This document shows positions 49,850-63,100 of a stretch of 64,000 nucleotides of DNA, piece after piece (position 1 is the first letter of the stretch; each line of letters starts with the position of its first letter). The notes under the pieces are model-generated. The model was given only the letters and a program-made list of their open reading frames with translations. It searched no databases and was not told the DNA's origin. The position numbers were made by a program, and so were the translations under genes. Source of the stretch: Pterois miles (lineage: Eukaryota > Chordata > Actinopteri > Perciformes > Scorpaenidae); the NCBI GenBank assembly GCA_947000775.1, contig CAMQGK010000567.1, forward strand, positions 8,301,001 to 8,365,000, written 5' to 3'.

Positions 49850-50873
49850 CAGCGTGTGAGAGCCGGTTCTGGATTATACTATATCGACGGTTACTGTTTG
49901 CGGCTTTGTCCTGATTTGTAGAAGATGACGCTTCAGCAGCCTCAGCAATATAATCTTACGTTTGCCAAACACATCATTATACCCCTTTCACACCAATGAC
50001 TAAGGTTGGACCAGAAACATTTATTTGATGTGTTCTTTGCCTTTTTAGTTTGGCCCATGTCCAATACTGGAATTTGTAATTTCGATCAATACCTAAAATG
50101 TAAAAATTTCATTTAAAATTTTCAATATTCAATACCATTTTTCGATACGGCAGGGAAAAATTGACATTGACGGCAGAAATTACTAAGAAATAAATGGCGC
50201 CGTGTGAGTCATCTCGCTGTCTGAGAGAAGAAAGAGCAGAAAGTTCAGCTTTTACCGATGTATTGATACTTCAGAAAATGAGTATTGACATTGTATTGAT
50301 ATGTATTCAATATTTTTTGTCAAGACATAGCAGCTAAAAATGAGAACCCTGGTTTTGCCAACTGCTGAGTGAAAACAAGGATCCATTATTTAATAATATC
50401 AAGTCGTAAATCTGTCCCTGTCATCACTGTAGACTGTAAGCTGTTGTAAGCTTTACAGGCGTAGCAAAAGTAACTGAGGGGGGCGGGGCTTAGCCAACGT
50501 CAACGTTGACTCAAGGGGGTCATGATTACTGCCTTATATCGTCCAGCAAGTGTTTCATAGTGTTTAAAAATTTAAGGCAGCAAATTCTGGAAGACAGCAT
50601 CCGGAGTCCTGATGTGTCCGTGCATCAGCTACATTTTCTGTAAACGCCACCCAACAAACAGTGAAGATGATTGACACGGATATTCCTTAAGAAAGGCAAC
50701 ATATCAAAGCTCAAGATCAAATCATATCCCCAGATTACAGAGGCCATGCCATCTGTTCCTGGAAGCAGCGCTCTGATTGGTTCGCTGTATGGGAAGGTGA
50801 TTATCATTGGGCGATGATGCGTAGGTCCAGTGACCCAGCACGGCGGCCAGCTTCACAGCCTCTGTAGGTCAGC

Positions 50874-50938
<65 letters not shown>

Positions 50939-52515
50939 TCAGTATCAGCAGGTCATTCTCTGATTAGATCACACCACCGGACAGTAATCCTTCTTTGATG
51001 AACATATGTTTTAATCCCGCCACCCCCACCACACCCCACAGCCACAGCCCACACACACACTGTAGTGTATACTGTAGGTGCCAAAACATAACAATTGACG
51101 ATAAAAAAAAATCAAGGTTTTCTTGCTCACTAAGCGGTGAAGAAAGAGGGAGGTATTTCGAGAGAAATGGTTAAAGAGCACGAGGGGCCACAGGGAGAGC
51201 GAGAAATGGGGGGATTAACCATGAGAAGCTGCCAGGACGAGGACCTTTTGGCCTCACACACTCTCGCTTCACACACACACACACACACACTTACAGTCCA
51301 GGAAATGGATTAGCGAGTGGGGTTGTTTGGAGGCAGATCGGATGAAATGGTGATTCACCGTATCTGTTCAGAGAGCTGCTCCAGTGTGTGTGTCGCTGTC
51401 TCATTAATGAGAGCAGTCAAGCCAGCTCCATGGAGGCGATGCCGCCACAGACCTCGTTAGAATCCTCTCCTCTAACCTCGTGATCCTCCGAGCACACAAA
51501 CCACACACACACACACACACATGCTCCCTCACGTACACACAAATGCTGTTCTTTTGTAACAGAGGGTAATATTTGGCTCAGATCTAAAAAGCCATATTTG
51601 CTGGATTTTAGGTCCTTCACACATGTCTGCCTTTGTTTGTGTGTGCTCTTCTTTGTGAGCAGAAAGTGGGATGATGAAACTTAGCTGAAAATCTAGTGAA
51701 GCCGGAGCAACCGATGCAGAAAGATGATAGCAAATGAGAGCGAGCACTTCCTCTCAGTAAACAGTAGCTTCCAACTTTTAGCTCAGTATTGACTTTTTAT
51801 TTGTCGTCTGTTATGTGGTTGAGAATATAAAACTTAAATTACTTCAGTGTTTAATTTGTTCATAAATACTGACAAAAATGAAAAACAAAGTCGTATTGTA
51901 TACAAAAAACTTAGTAACCAGAAGGTAGTAGTAGTTTTTTTGTCCACCACTTCTTCTTGCAGAATGATTCAGAACTGTAAATACTGAGTCAGTGGTACCA
52001 GAAACACAGACTATATCATGTAACCTTAATCCCTGACTATTTTTAATTAGGTATTACTTTTTAAAAAGAATATTTCATAATATAAGGTAAACATATCTGC
52101 CATGGGGGCAGGTGACCTGAATTTCTTCCCTGCCGCAGCCAGCATTTATCCTGTATTTGGCAGGTGCTAATTTCATTCCCTGGTTGGCCGTCACTCTCTG
52201 TGAGTGGTTTTCATTTTCAGCATGACCCTTTTTTCTCGGTTTAGGCCTGCTTAGGGCCAAAAGTTTTTTGCCTTAAAGAGGCAAATTCTCGAAGAATTTA
52301 ATTGAAATAAATGTCTGTTAACACAATGGTGATTGAGCCTATGAAAATACTGCAATGTTTATATGTTTGCAGTATTACAAACTGTATCTGTGGTGACATT
52401 CAACTGTTTTAAAGTGTCTTTTGTCTCTGTGTGATGCAGCTGATCAGAACTTTTAAAAAACGTATGATAATTTCTATCACCTGTCTTCATCAATCTTACC
52501 AGAAAAAAAGTTAAT
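49850..52515. other. Intergenic with long TG microsatellite
   Basis: (TG)n at 50878-50934 and (AC)n near 51272-51290 and 51501-51520. The AT-rich 50040-50330 stretch has TCGATAC-like motifs of an old repeat. No gene. Confidence 0.45.
50878..50934. repeat. (TG)n microsatellite
   Basis: Perfect run of about 57 bp, the longest single dinucleotide tract in the window. Confidence 0.95.
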
Positions 52516-52523
52516 GCTGCTCT

Positions 52524-52717
52524 AGGGCACGGTCACACGTGCACCATTAACATTCGCCTCCCATTCACTCCTATTCTGTGCGAGCAAAGAGGCAAAAAAA
52601 ACATTCACCTCCGGTGGTGAAGCAAATTTGCATTTCACTTTGGTGAACTTTCAGGTGAATATCACATCGGCAGGCGATAATCACTCGCCTGCATTCGCAC
52701 ATATGTGACTGTGCCCT
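52524..52717. mobile_element. Small MITE with AGGGCACGGTCACACGTG ends
   Basis: The left end AGGGCACGGTCACACGTGC and the inverted right end AGGGCACAGTCACATATGTGC give imperfect terminal repeats of about 20 bp around 194 bp without coding capacity. No clear target duplication. Confidence 0.6.
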
Positions 52718-52832
52718 TGTGCTTATTGTGCTACACATTTCTGCGCTGTACAAGATAAATGTGTATAGTTACATTTTTGAACCAATTTGTCCATGATGTC
52801 ACTTAGGTTAAAGTTAAAGCTTTAAAGCTAAT

Positions 52833-53065
52833 GGGGCGACTATGGCTAACAGGAACAGGTCATCCACCAATTGGAAGGTCAGTGGTTCAATCCCTGGCTG
52901 CTCAAGGACACATTCATCCACTTAACCCTAAATTGCTCCTGAAGGAGTAATGAGTATGTAGATTAGATCCTGATGGGCAGCCTCTGCCATCAGTGTATGA
53001 ATGTGTGTGAAGGGGTGAATGCTTGTGCATTTATAGACTCTTAATCTGGTGCTATAAATGTTTAT
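52833..53065 (+). mobile_element. tRNA-derived SINE, near full length
   Basis: GGGGCGAC start, a mutated A box (TGGCTAACAGG), B box GGTTCAATCCC (52884-52894), then CTGATGGGCAGCCTCTGCCA and ATCAGTGTATGAATGTGTG. Best copy of the family here. Confidence 0.65.
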
Positions 53066-53957
53066 CAATGCACTTATGCTTTTTCTGAATGCCTTTGTAG
53101 AAAATTATCCGTCTCAGTAAGATGTAGCTGAGAACATGGAGAAAATGGTGTTTGTTTTGGTTCTAAGTGAAGGTTGAAAAAGAGAAATATTTCAGGGAGC
53201 TCTTATAGGTGATATTTTGACTCTAAAATTTGAAAATATTGCTCCTGCTACCAATTATATTATGAATTTACATCTCAGTTTGTGGCTCATAACCTGTAGT
53301 ATAAAGTGTGAAAGGTGGCCCAAACAGACAGACACAACAGTAGCTTCCATCAGCTGAATGACAGCTACAGCTGCCAGGAGTAGATGTAGCCAGTAAACAT
53401 TTTTTTGTAGATGCTCAGGGCCTTGTGAGAAAATCCTCTAATGTGACATCTTAAACCAAGCAAAACATTTTTTTTTCTGCTTTATCATAAAGTGCTATCC
53501 TTATTCCTTATCAGCAGTAGGTAGCAGGAGCTGACATAAACCAGCTAATTCTTCTTTCTGTGAATCGGAGGCTAGAGACAGACCGATACATGCTGGTCTG
53601 GTCCAGATGGCAGGAAAGCGGAGGGTCTTAGTGGGTAACATGAGGGAGGGGCGAGAGGGTTAAATCTCTCTGATTGGAATGCACAGCTGCAACACTACAC
53701 ACACATAAAATGCACTTGCATATCGTTACACAGCTGAGTATGCCAGGACTGCGCACAAGTTTCTGGAAGTGTTGTGAGACTTCACAGAGCTGTGTGAGTC
53801 AGCAGTAGAAGCCTGTTTCCTCCTGTCTGTCTGCTCATCTTATTTATCTCTTTCCTCGTTTCACCGTCTCACCTTTACGAGTGTGTCTCTCTTCAGCTCA
53901 CGCTCACTCTCAACACACACACTTATTTACTGTCTCACATTGTCTGTTTCTCTGCAG

Positions 53958-54066
53958 GAGCTCTTAATGTGACAGACCGTGCAGACTCATCTCACAGCTG
54001 TTTTCAGACACACTGAGTGGAAAGCCGAGCGGAAACCCACAGTGATGGGTTTAAAAGGACGTAAAG
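53958..54066 (+). other. Candidate 5' exon of an unidentified gene (starts MGLKGRK)
   Basis: A strong acceptor (TGTCTGTTTCTCTGCAG, ending 53957) precedes 87 bases of leader and an ATG at 54045-54047. The frame reads MGLKGRK plus one base and runs into a good donor, AAAG|GTAAAC, at 54067. This would be the second, mostly untranslated exon of a + strand gene whose other exons I cannot find in the window. The leader has an immediate ATG-TGA start-stop pair (about 53967-53972). I do not recognise the product. Confidence 0.3.
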
Positions 54067-54069
54067 GTA

Positions 54070-57000
54070 AACCCACCCAGAACACATAACCTGCCCATCT
54101 TTACTTGTTGTTTAATACTGTTTAATCACCAATGATTGTTTTGACATCTAAAAGAAGTAACACAAAGATAAACATATAAAATGGAAATATAATCAAATAA
54201 CGTTGTGGTACATATGCCATGGCATGCTTGTACATGTTGGGTTGCTGTGTTTCAGTTAATATATAACCGTAAGTCCAAAGAGAAAGAGCCATTATTTGCA
54301 GCAGGTAATTATCTGGACCTAGCGGTTATATTTTAGGTGATGTAATGACATCAAAAGCACTTTTACGTAACCACCCCGTTATGTGTTCGCCTCAGTGTCC
54401 CCTTTTATCACTGAATGTGGTGAAAATGACACGTCTTTATTAGGAGTGTTGTGTAAGGACAATGCCGTCATTTCCCAGTTATATAATCCAATTAATACTG
54501 AAGTCAAACAGTTGTAATTGAGGTTGTGACTGATAGAATTTCAATAAAGGGACAATCAAGAAATGAACTGCTCGCTGTTCTCCGATGGCATTGTTCACAC
54601 CACAGCTGCAGGTGTCCCAGTTTAGTTTTCCTGTTTGCATTGTCATAAAAATTAAATCACGGAGGTGATACAGGAGTCATTAAACTGGCAGGGTTTGTAA
54701 ACTCGGCTGAGACACCATGGCTAGACAAAACAATGAGTAGGTCTTCCGCTGGCTTCCTATTAACGAGACTTAACTTGGGACACTTTTTGCGTCTGTTCAA
54801 TATGATAATATAATAATATAATAGAGTCTAATAATAGAGTCAATATGTTAAATACCTGAGTGAATCCTAGTAGACTCCCTATCAGCTCCAATCACACGGT
54901 GTATCATATGTCCTCAGGGCCCTTTCAGAAGTGGTTTAATTAACGTTTGGTTTTGGGCCAGTTTTCCAAAGGTCTGTTTTAGATCAGGCAACTGTAGAGT
55001 CAACATATTTCATATCAAACTCAGTGAAATTAGAGTTGAATCTCACAAAAGCACACTTGGTTATTGTTTGAAAGAATAATGACAACGGTTTAGGTGACTT
55101 TTATTTTGTTCCTGTCCAGTTTGAATGAAGTGTTTTACGATGCTCCGCTACGTACAGCTGATCTCAACATAAACAAAGTTACACATACATGATGGTGCAA
55201 GCTGAAGGGGGGGGGGGGGGGCAATCATACTTGGGCGCCTTGGTGGAGGTCTGCGCTTTCCTCATCAGGTGCCATTGGAGTTAAGTTTTATATAAAGCCT
55301 TAGGGAGTAATAACTAAATGTTAACTTTGCTTAAAAACAACAACACAATATTGATTTACCATTGACTTACATTGTTGTTCCTGTATGTTTGTCTTTCATT
55401 TGAGTTGTCAAGACGTGGGGTGTGTTACACTTGTAGCACCGGTGAGCTTTTCCCTTTATTTTAATGGCCTCTGCATTCACAATACTCAGCTGGCAAATTA
55501 TACATATTATACATACAGTATATAACACCATATTGACATGGCAGGTGCGAAAGCTTGACAGGCCTAGCAACAGTAACCAAGGGGGGAGGGGCTTAGCAAA
55601 GGGTGAATGAAGTTATTTTGTAAAAACACAAACCACAATTGAAATATGCTGGGGAAATTTTTTTTTTTGTTATTTTATGATGCGCTTTCACATCATCTTG
55701 ACGACACTGCTAGGAATATGTATGCATCTGTTTTCCTTCTGACTGATTTTGCAGTAAAAGTATTACGTGTTTCGCTGCCATTGTGCGTTTTATTTACATG
55801 CAGGTATTAGGAGGGTTGTTGCTTTGTGTGTGATTGTCCATGTGCATGTGTTAATGTAATGTCACGCAGAAGGCTGCCAGATGCTGTTGTACAACACCAG
55901 ATTATAATCCAGATGTTACTTTCATTACTGCTGCTATGACACATCATCAGCTCGCTCTCCCTGTGACGGTACATCACGCTCTCTCTTTCTCTCCCTCCGT
56001 CTCACGTTCTCTTTGTTTACCTCTCTATTCATCCTCTCCCCTGTTTTGGTCTCAGCCTCTCTGTCTCTTTCTGAACCAGTTTGAAGTCAGTAGGGGTGTG
56101 TGTGGGTGAGGACGCCCTGCAACCTGCAGGTCTCTGTATTGAAAATGAGCTTTATATTTTTCAAGAGGCCAGCAGGCAGTCAGTGGCTGCACGTGTATAT
56201 TCCTTTTTTATTTTTAAGAGATGAAAGCAGATGGGATGCAGACACAAGAGAATCACACCACAGAGGACACAGCAGCCAGGAATCAGAAGTACATAAAGAT
56301 ATTGAGATTCACCATGGTCTTAGCTATTGAAATGCCCAGATGCAAATATGATAACTCTGTGTTCTAGTAAACAACCTAAATTATTTATTCATGAGAAAGT
56401 TACTCTCAGCCTGGCATGATTACATAAGAGAGATTTATTTCTTTTATTTATTTACTCATGTATTCATTTAACAAGGACAATATAGATGAACATTGTGATG
56501 TAAAGGGTGTCTAGCTGAAGCTAATTTACAGCCTCTGTCCCTGGTTAGGCTTTTAAATTAGGAATAGAGCAACTAAACAAATACATGGAAACACCAGATT
56601 GAGGATAAAATAACACATAAGATAGACTGTATGCACGTGTCTTTGTGTATGTAGACATACAGGCATGTGACAAGTGAATCCATTCAAAACTCATTCAGTA
56701 TTCACATCTTTGTTAAAGCCATTGTTTCAGTTGTGTATTAATAGAGACGGCCCTGTTTAAACAGCTGGTAGAGTCCTAGGTTTAAGCGGCATCATACAGA
56801 GGGGCTAGCGTATGCACTGCTTCTGTCAGATCTATAGCGTGTATGGCTGCATCTTCTCAATCTGGGCATGTTTGCACTAGCCTGATTTCCACAGTATCGT
56901 CATAAATGAATGTAGACGTGTCCGCAATCAACACCTTTTCCCCGGCATCATTGAAAAGTTCACAGTGTATTAGGTGTGTAATGAAAATGTGCCTTCTTGT

Positions 57001-57630
57001 AAATAAAGATCGAGGACCTTGGTTAGTTAGGAGTAGCAGTAATCAAATTCAGCAATTTCTTTTAGGGTTCAGCTCCCATGTGGCCACCATTATTTATGTG
57101 ATATGTAACGATCCCCTCTAGAATCAAGCCCATGAGGGTTGGAGGTGCATGATGTCACCTGCAGACCTCTCTATATTTAGATGCCTCTGCTGTTAATCTC
57201 AGTCTCAAGTGTTGCTATAAACCTTGAAAAATAAAACCGATCATTCATCTTTGGCTCATCTCACACCAGCATTAAAAACAGCAACTTTTTGGAGTGAAAT
57301 TATCCATATCAGTGGAATGGACCTGGTTACCTGATTTGCTCACAAGGGCAAATTAATCAAAAAAATCTTGGTTCAAATTGGTGAACACTGATGAATTTGC
57401 ACCACAGTCCAATGATAAATTGTCTTAACAGTGCTGACCTTTGAGGTCAAGAAGAGCTGTAGAGTCCAAAATAGAGCAAGTTATCATATTAGCTGTGTTG
57501 CATTATTTTTACTCTGCCTAAGTAGCTTGAAGCTTGGAGTGGTGTTATAGTTGGCTAGCACTAGCATGCTCCCAGGGTAGATGCTAGAATGTAGTCACCA
57601 AACGTCGCTAGCATACTATTTATACGGTTA
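54070..57630. other. Non-coding; possibly intron of the gene starting at 53958
   Basis: Contains a G15 run (55207-55221) and a C/T-rich patch at about 55970-56070. No exon joining in phase with 54066 was found. Confidence 0.35.
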
Positions 57631-57639
57631 TTTGAACTT

Positions 57640-58095
57640 TGCTATCCTGTTGTAGAGAATATATATGGGTCCAAATGTAGTAATATCTGCTTTATAATCC
57701 ATTATGCATGCAAGTAATTAGGTGTAAGGAGCAAAAGTAACAAGATCCAAGATTATTTTTTTATTATCGGCTATGCTATTTTACCAACCTGTTACATTTG
57801 GCCAAACGCAGCAATAATCTACTTTATAGTTGAATAACATTGAGACTCCAAAATGAACTGCGAAAATGTGTGAAAACTTTTACAAGACAACCTGCCAAGT
57901 GACCTATCTTAACCTTAACCATTCTAGGTCAATGCCTAACTTTAACCATCTCCTGAGAGTTTTGTATCTAGGGGGTTACCTACCAGACGCAACACGTCAT
58001 AGATAACAAAATTAAAAAGCTATGATTATAGGCAATACTATTTATATAGTCTACCAACCTGTTATTAAGGTCAACACAACAATAATCTACTTTAT
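57640..58095. repeat. Degenerate direct repeats (AATAATCTACTTTATA unit)
   Basis: Three related units: ATGTAGTAATATCTGCTTTA near 57675, CGCAGCAATAATCTACTTTA near 57806 and CAACAATAATCTACTTTATA near 58076. The last two are also preceded by ACCAACCTGTTA. Confidence 0.5.
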
Positions 58096-58164
58096 AATTT
58101 ATACATGAAGACATACGCTAAGTTGGCTGTCATGTTATATATTTGTTGAATTGTTTAATATTGT

Positions 58165-58203
58165 AAATTTCCCCACTGTGGGACTAATAAAGGAATATCT
58201 TAA
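58165..58203 (+). repeat. LINE/SINE 3'-tail-like fragment
   Basis: AAATTTCCCCACTGTGGGAC followed by TAATAAAGGAATATCTTAAT; sister of 16886-16955. Confidence 0.45.
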
Positions 58204-58773
58204 TATGTAGCTCACTTTGTTAACACCTTATTATTTTTTATTCTGGATGTAAACACACATGTATACTTCTGCTAACTTTATGGATTGTTGGCCAATTTGA
58301 CCACGGAGATGCGAGTGGCGGTTGGCTTGACTGCATATTACAGCAGTGCAATAACGTTACCTGTCTATGACAGAATTAGCCAGCAGCTTTAGCTGTGATG
58401 TCTAGCTAAGCTTTTTCTGGTAGTATGTGAAATCTCGTGTTTCCATAATTTACAGTATGTGCAGTGTTTACTTTGGATTTAAAATGTGAGTGTTCAAGTC
58501 ACATCCATGCGGACTATCCGCTCTTGTCTACTTTCTCGTTTCGGCTCAAACAGCTGCTGTTTGTTTTGGTTGACCGATACGGAAGGGATATGATGTCACG
58601 TTACTCAGACTACAACAATAAAATTGGTAACTTCCTTCTACCTCCACATAAACTCAAATGAAGCAAATATGAATGACTCAGGAAAATCATAGCTGAAATA
58701 CACTATATTGCCAAAAGTATTGGCTCACCTGCCTTGACTCGTATATGAACTTAAGTGACATCCCATTCTTAAT

Positions 58774-59063
58774 AAGGTAAGATAAGCTGACCCTTTATTA
58801 ATCCCCGTAGGGAAATTCAGTTTTACACTCTGTTGTTAATTTCACACAGTACATATACATGCGTTAATGGAGAGATGTCAGAGTGAGGGGGCTGCTCCTG
58901 ACAAGCGCCCAGAGCAGTTGGGGGTTCGGTGCCTTGCTCAGGGGCACCTCGGCAGTGCCCAAGATGTAAACTGGCACCCCTCCAGCAACCAGTTGGTCTT
59001 GGTCCATGGGGGACTTGAACCGGTGACCTCCGCCTCCTAACCCAACTGAGCTACTGCCGCCCC
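58774..59063 (-). mobile_element. tRNA-derived SINE inserted into the Tc1-like element
   Basis: The reverse strand starts GGGGCGGCAGTAGCTCAGTT (A box) with B box GGTTCAAGTC (about 59012-59021) and ends near TAATAAAGGGTCAGCTTATC. Likely target duplication: CTTAAT on the left against CCTAAT on the right. Confidence 0.75.
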
Positions 59064-59079
59064 CTAATCCATAGGGTCA

Positions 59080-59988
59080 GTCCACCCTTCGCAGCTATAA
59101 CAGCTTCAACTCTTCTGGGAAGGCTTTCCACGAGGTTTAGGAATGTGTTTATGGGAATTTTTGACCATTTCTCCAGAAGCACATTTGTGAGGTCAAACTG
59201 ATGTTGGATGAGAAGGCCTGGCTCTCAGTCTCCACTCTAATTCATCCCAAAGGTATTCTTTCGGGTTGAGGTCAGGACTCTGTGCAGCCAGTCGAGTTCA
59301 TTCACCACAAACTCTCTCATCCATGTCTTTGTAGACCTTTCTTTGTGCACTAGTGCAGAGTCATGTTAGAAAGGAAGGGGCCATCCCCAAACTGTTCCCA
59401 CAAACTTGAGTGTATGGAACTGTCCAAAATCTCTTGGTTTGCTGAAGCATTCAGAGTTCCTTTCACACCATAATCCCCCTTTACACCTGGCACAATGCAG
59501 TCAGACAAGCACCATTCTCCTGGCAACCGGCAAACCCAGACTCGTCCATCAAATCGCCAGATGGTGAACTGCGATTCGTCACTGTCAGTCCAGTGGCTGA
59601 CTGCTCTCCACCACTGCACCTGACGCTTTGCATTGCACTTGGTGATGTGTGGCTTGGATGCAGCTGCTCGGCCATGGAAACCCATTCCACGAAGCTCTCT
59701 ACACGCTGTTCATGAGCTAATCTGAAGGCCACCTGCAGTTTGGAGGTCTGTCGTGATCGACTCTGAAGAAAGTTGGCAACCTCTGCGCACTATGCATCTC
59801 AGCATCTGCTGACCCTGCTCTGCCATTTTACGTGGCCTACCACTTTGTGGCTGAGTTGCTGCTGCTCCCAATTGCTGTGAGTGTGGAATATTTAGGAGCA
59901 AGGACATTTCATGACTGGCCTTGTTGCACAGGTGGCATCCTGTCACAGTACCACGCTGGAATTCACTGAGCTCCTGAGAGCGACTCAT
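59080..59988 (-). pseudogene. Tc1-like transposase, frameshifted
   Basis: The minus-strand reading begins MSRSQELSEFQRGTV at 59988 with a helix-turn-helix region up to about 59710 (a GRPRKMAEQG hinge). It continues in other frames with GFHGRAAASKPHITKCNAKR and a catalytic-region segment (DSDESQFTIWRFDGRVW) at about 59505-59685. The final catalytic part, before 59350, is in a further frame with stops. At least two frameshifts and several deletions make it inactive. Confidence 0.85.
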
Positions 59989-60124
59989 TCTTTCACAAAT
60001 GTTTCTCGAAACAGTCTACATGCCTTAGTGCTTGATTTTATACACCTGAGGCCATGGAGGTGACTGGAACACCTGATTTCAATTATTTGGATGGATGAGT
60101 GAATACTTTTGGCAATATAGTGTT

Positions 60125-63100
60125 TACACTTGTGAGGTATGCCAGTTTCGTTCGGTGGCTACATTCTAGCATCTACCTGCTACCAGCTAGCTAGCATGTT
60201 AGCGTTTAGCTGCCAGCAACAGTAGATCGCCAACTGAATTGGCCCTTTAGGTAGTCATTATATCACCAAGCCATCAGCACTATCCATAAGCAGTGGGAAC
60301 AAACTGTCTACAATCATCCAGAGAAATAAGGACTGAATGTGACGTAGCACAGACACACACATGCTTAAAGATTACACATATTTACATGCAAGTGAATGTA
60401 GATAAGCCAGCAGACGCTGCGTGTACAACGGTTATATGTAGATGAAAGCAGACGTAATGCTCCGTTCTTTTATGCCTCACATTCAAACACAGGTCTTTCA
60501 CATGTCAGCATGTATGACTGAGCTGCATGGTTGAATGCACTCGTAGCATGACAGATTTCCTTCTGAAGCTGTCTGTGATGCTATATACTGGTGTGTGTGT
60601 GTTTGTGTGTGATTACGTAACTGTTTCCTCTTACTTTATAAATGCACAGATATTTTCCCTCTTCTATACCCGTAATTACAATGATTACTTTGCATACGGT
60701 GAGAAAAAGGGATGGGGGAAAAAACACTTCATAAAAGTCTCTTTCATCCTATTCTCCTATTCTCTCTAACCACACCGCTCTCTCTTTCACTTTGTTATGT
60801 ATCTCAGTGTACTTTTCTTAGCTTGATTTCAATAATACATCAAGAATATGCATATTTCAATGGCTTTGTGCAGTACACTCATGACGTACGCTCGTCCCTG
60901 CACATGTACAGTATAGAAGAGCCCGTGCTGCAGCGGGGGGAAGCCCTGTGAAAGGAGACTCGCAGGGTCTCCCCCTCCTCACATACGTCAGCAGGGCTTA
61001 ATCAGAAGACTCCAGCCCCCAGAGACGGTGGGGGAAGAAATATGGGTGGGTGGGTGGATAGATCCATCGAGCTGGGATAGATCAGAGGTGCGGTAGAGCG
61101 GAGAGAAAAAGAGATAATGCCTTTATGAACCCCTCCTCGACTTTGTTGTTTTTATTCATTACTTTGGAGACGTCTTTTGATGTCTGTTGTGTTTCTGCCT
61201 TGCTCATCTCAAGAGATCACATGTCAGTCAAACAGTGCAGCAGGACGTGAGCATGATTTTCGTTGCTGTTTCTGTCAAAGAAGTTTTTTGTAGGTGAAGT
61301 GTTTTTTCTTTGTGTTTTTGCTCCTGGTGCTCACACTGCCTCTTTACTGTAGAGTGTACATTTAACTGAACCTGAAACCAAACGTTATATAATATCCTAC
61401 CTAATATCATCTTTTACATGAAGCTTCACTTTTCTGAACTACAGTGTGCTCTGTGTACAATAAATATTATGAAAAAACTGATTTGAATTACTTCTCATCC
61501 CGTAAAATTGAACATGTCTGATCGGATGTCTGGATTTTTTGATTTCTATGGTATATGAAATGAAAACCGATCTCTTTGCGTGTGTGTCCAACGGCTATCC
61601 TGTGTCCTCCCGTACTTCAAAAATCCCACCTAGTAGGACTGCGTAATGGTTGGTGATGAGAAAGAGATGAAAAAAGCAAGAAGAAAATGCTGGATGATGA
61701 AAGCGTGGGAGTCAGAGTGGAAGATGGGATGGAGGATGGGGGATGGGGAAGTGGTTGGGACGGCCAGGGAATGAAGGCAGAGAGTGCAGGCTGACGGAGG
61801 ATTATTGATCATCTGTGGGAAGCACACGCATTCCTATTGATTTAGACTGGTGGCAATATGTATTGTTTAAATGAATTAAATAGGGTGTGTGACAAGAGAT
61901 CCTTTCTTCCCTGAAGATATAATGCAGTCTATTATTTGTCCCCCTTGTGGTATTTGAGACCAAATGTGTTGTGTACATAATATTGTCTTAAAATCAGCAG
62001 TAAAGTTGCAAGCTCAGGAGGGACTTTGTTGTGTAATAAAAGAGAAGCGAGCAGACAAAATCAGATATTTTGCTTCTCTGAGGCAGAATGTGGTGCTGAG
62101 GGTTGATCAAATTGAGCAAATTCAAACTAGGCTTTCAGGCTTTTGCGCAAACAGCTGAGAGTGGTGTGAAACTGGAGCCAACATTATAGCAAAAGCCTCA
62201 TGGGAGCCATTTTGGGACCAAGCCTACGGTAATGAGGAGGATGTGAGCTCCAACTCTGTACATGATGAAAAAGCATGGGGAGAGACAGACAGGTAGGAGA
62301 CGGGTGTCTCACTTTTGCTCCCAGTTGAAAATAAATGAACGCACACACACAGATCATTTAACTCCTGTAATGACTTCAGCAGGTCCTCCTGATGGACATT
62401 ACTTTAGATAATATAATGTCCCACTCCACAGTCAGATAACGGGAAAGTGTGTTTCAGTGCAGCTGAGGGCTCGTATAAACCCCATCTGTATTAATCACAA
62501 CACCCCCTTAGGAAGCTCTCACTTTAGCGATGCTACATGACCGTCAAACTATCCTCCTTTCTAACAACTGCAGATTAAACTTGAGTTTTGAACAGAACCC
62601 ACAAGCGTCTCCTTTGTCCTTTCAGTTTCACTACTTCAAACGACTCCTTAATTGGCTTTCGGGGACACGGCTCCGCTGCCAAGGGTCCTGAAGGGGAACA
62701 CCAACCTTTTGGCGAATGATCATTTTTGATCGGCTTAGCCTTGTGCGACGAGAAGGTTGGCAGCAGCCTGGCGTTTGTGTGCCCAGCATTTATTCATTTA
62801 TTGTTCCAGCGTAGCTGATGTTTTAGAGCGATCTGCGAACTGTACCAGACAGCTCTCGGCCAATGCTGTTCAATAAAAGGCTGGCAGCGTGTTTACAGCA
62901 AATCCTATTGCATCATGTTACATTAATCAAAAAGCACAGTTGCCAAAAGGTTGGTTGACTGAACTATAAACTGCTGAGAGTCCGCCATCCTGGAGATCTT
63001 TGTAAAAATGACTGCTGCTTTTGTTATGTGGGCTTGCAATGAGCCATTTTGAGCAATTTGATGTCTTGACAGGGTGTTTAAGTTGTGGCATTTCAAATTA

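Larger units (their letters stand above)
58701..60122 (-). mobile_element. Tc1-like transposon, full span, with nested SINE
   Basis: Terminal inverted repeats CACTATATTGCCAAAAGTAT at 58701 and its inverse ending at 60122. TA is present on the left (58699-58700), decayed on the right. The transposase is on the minus strand and broken. Confidence 0.9.
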
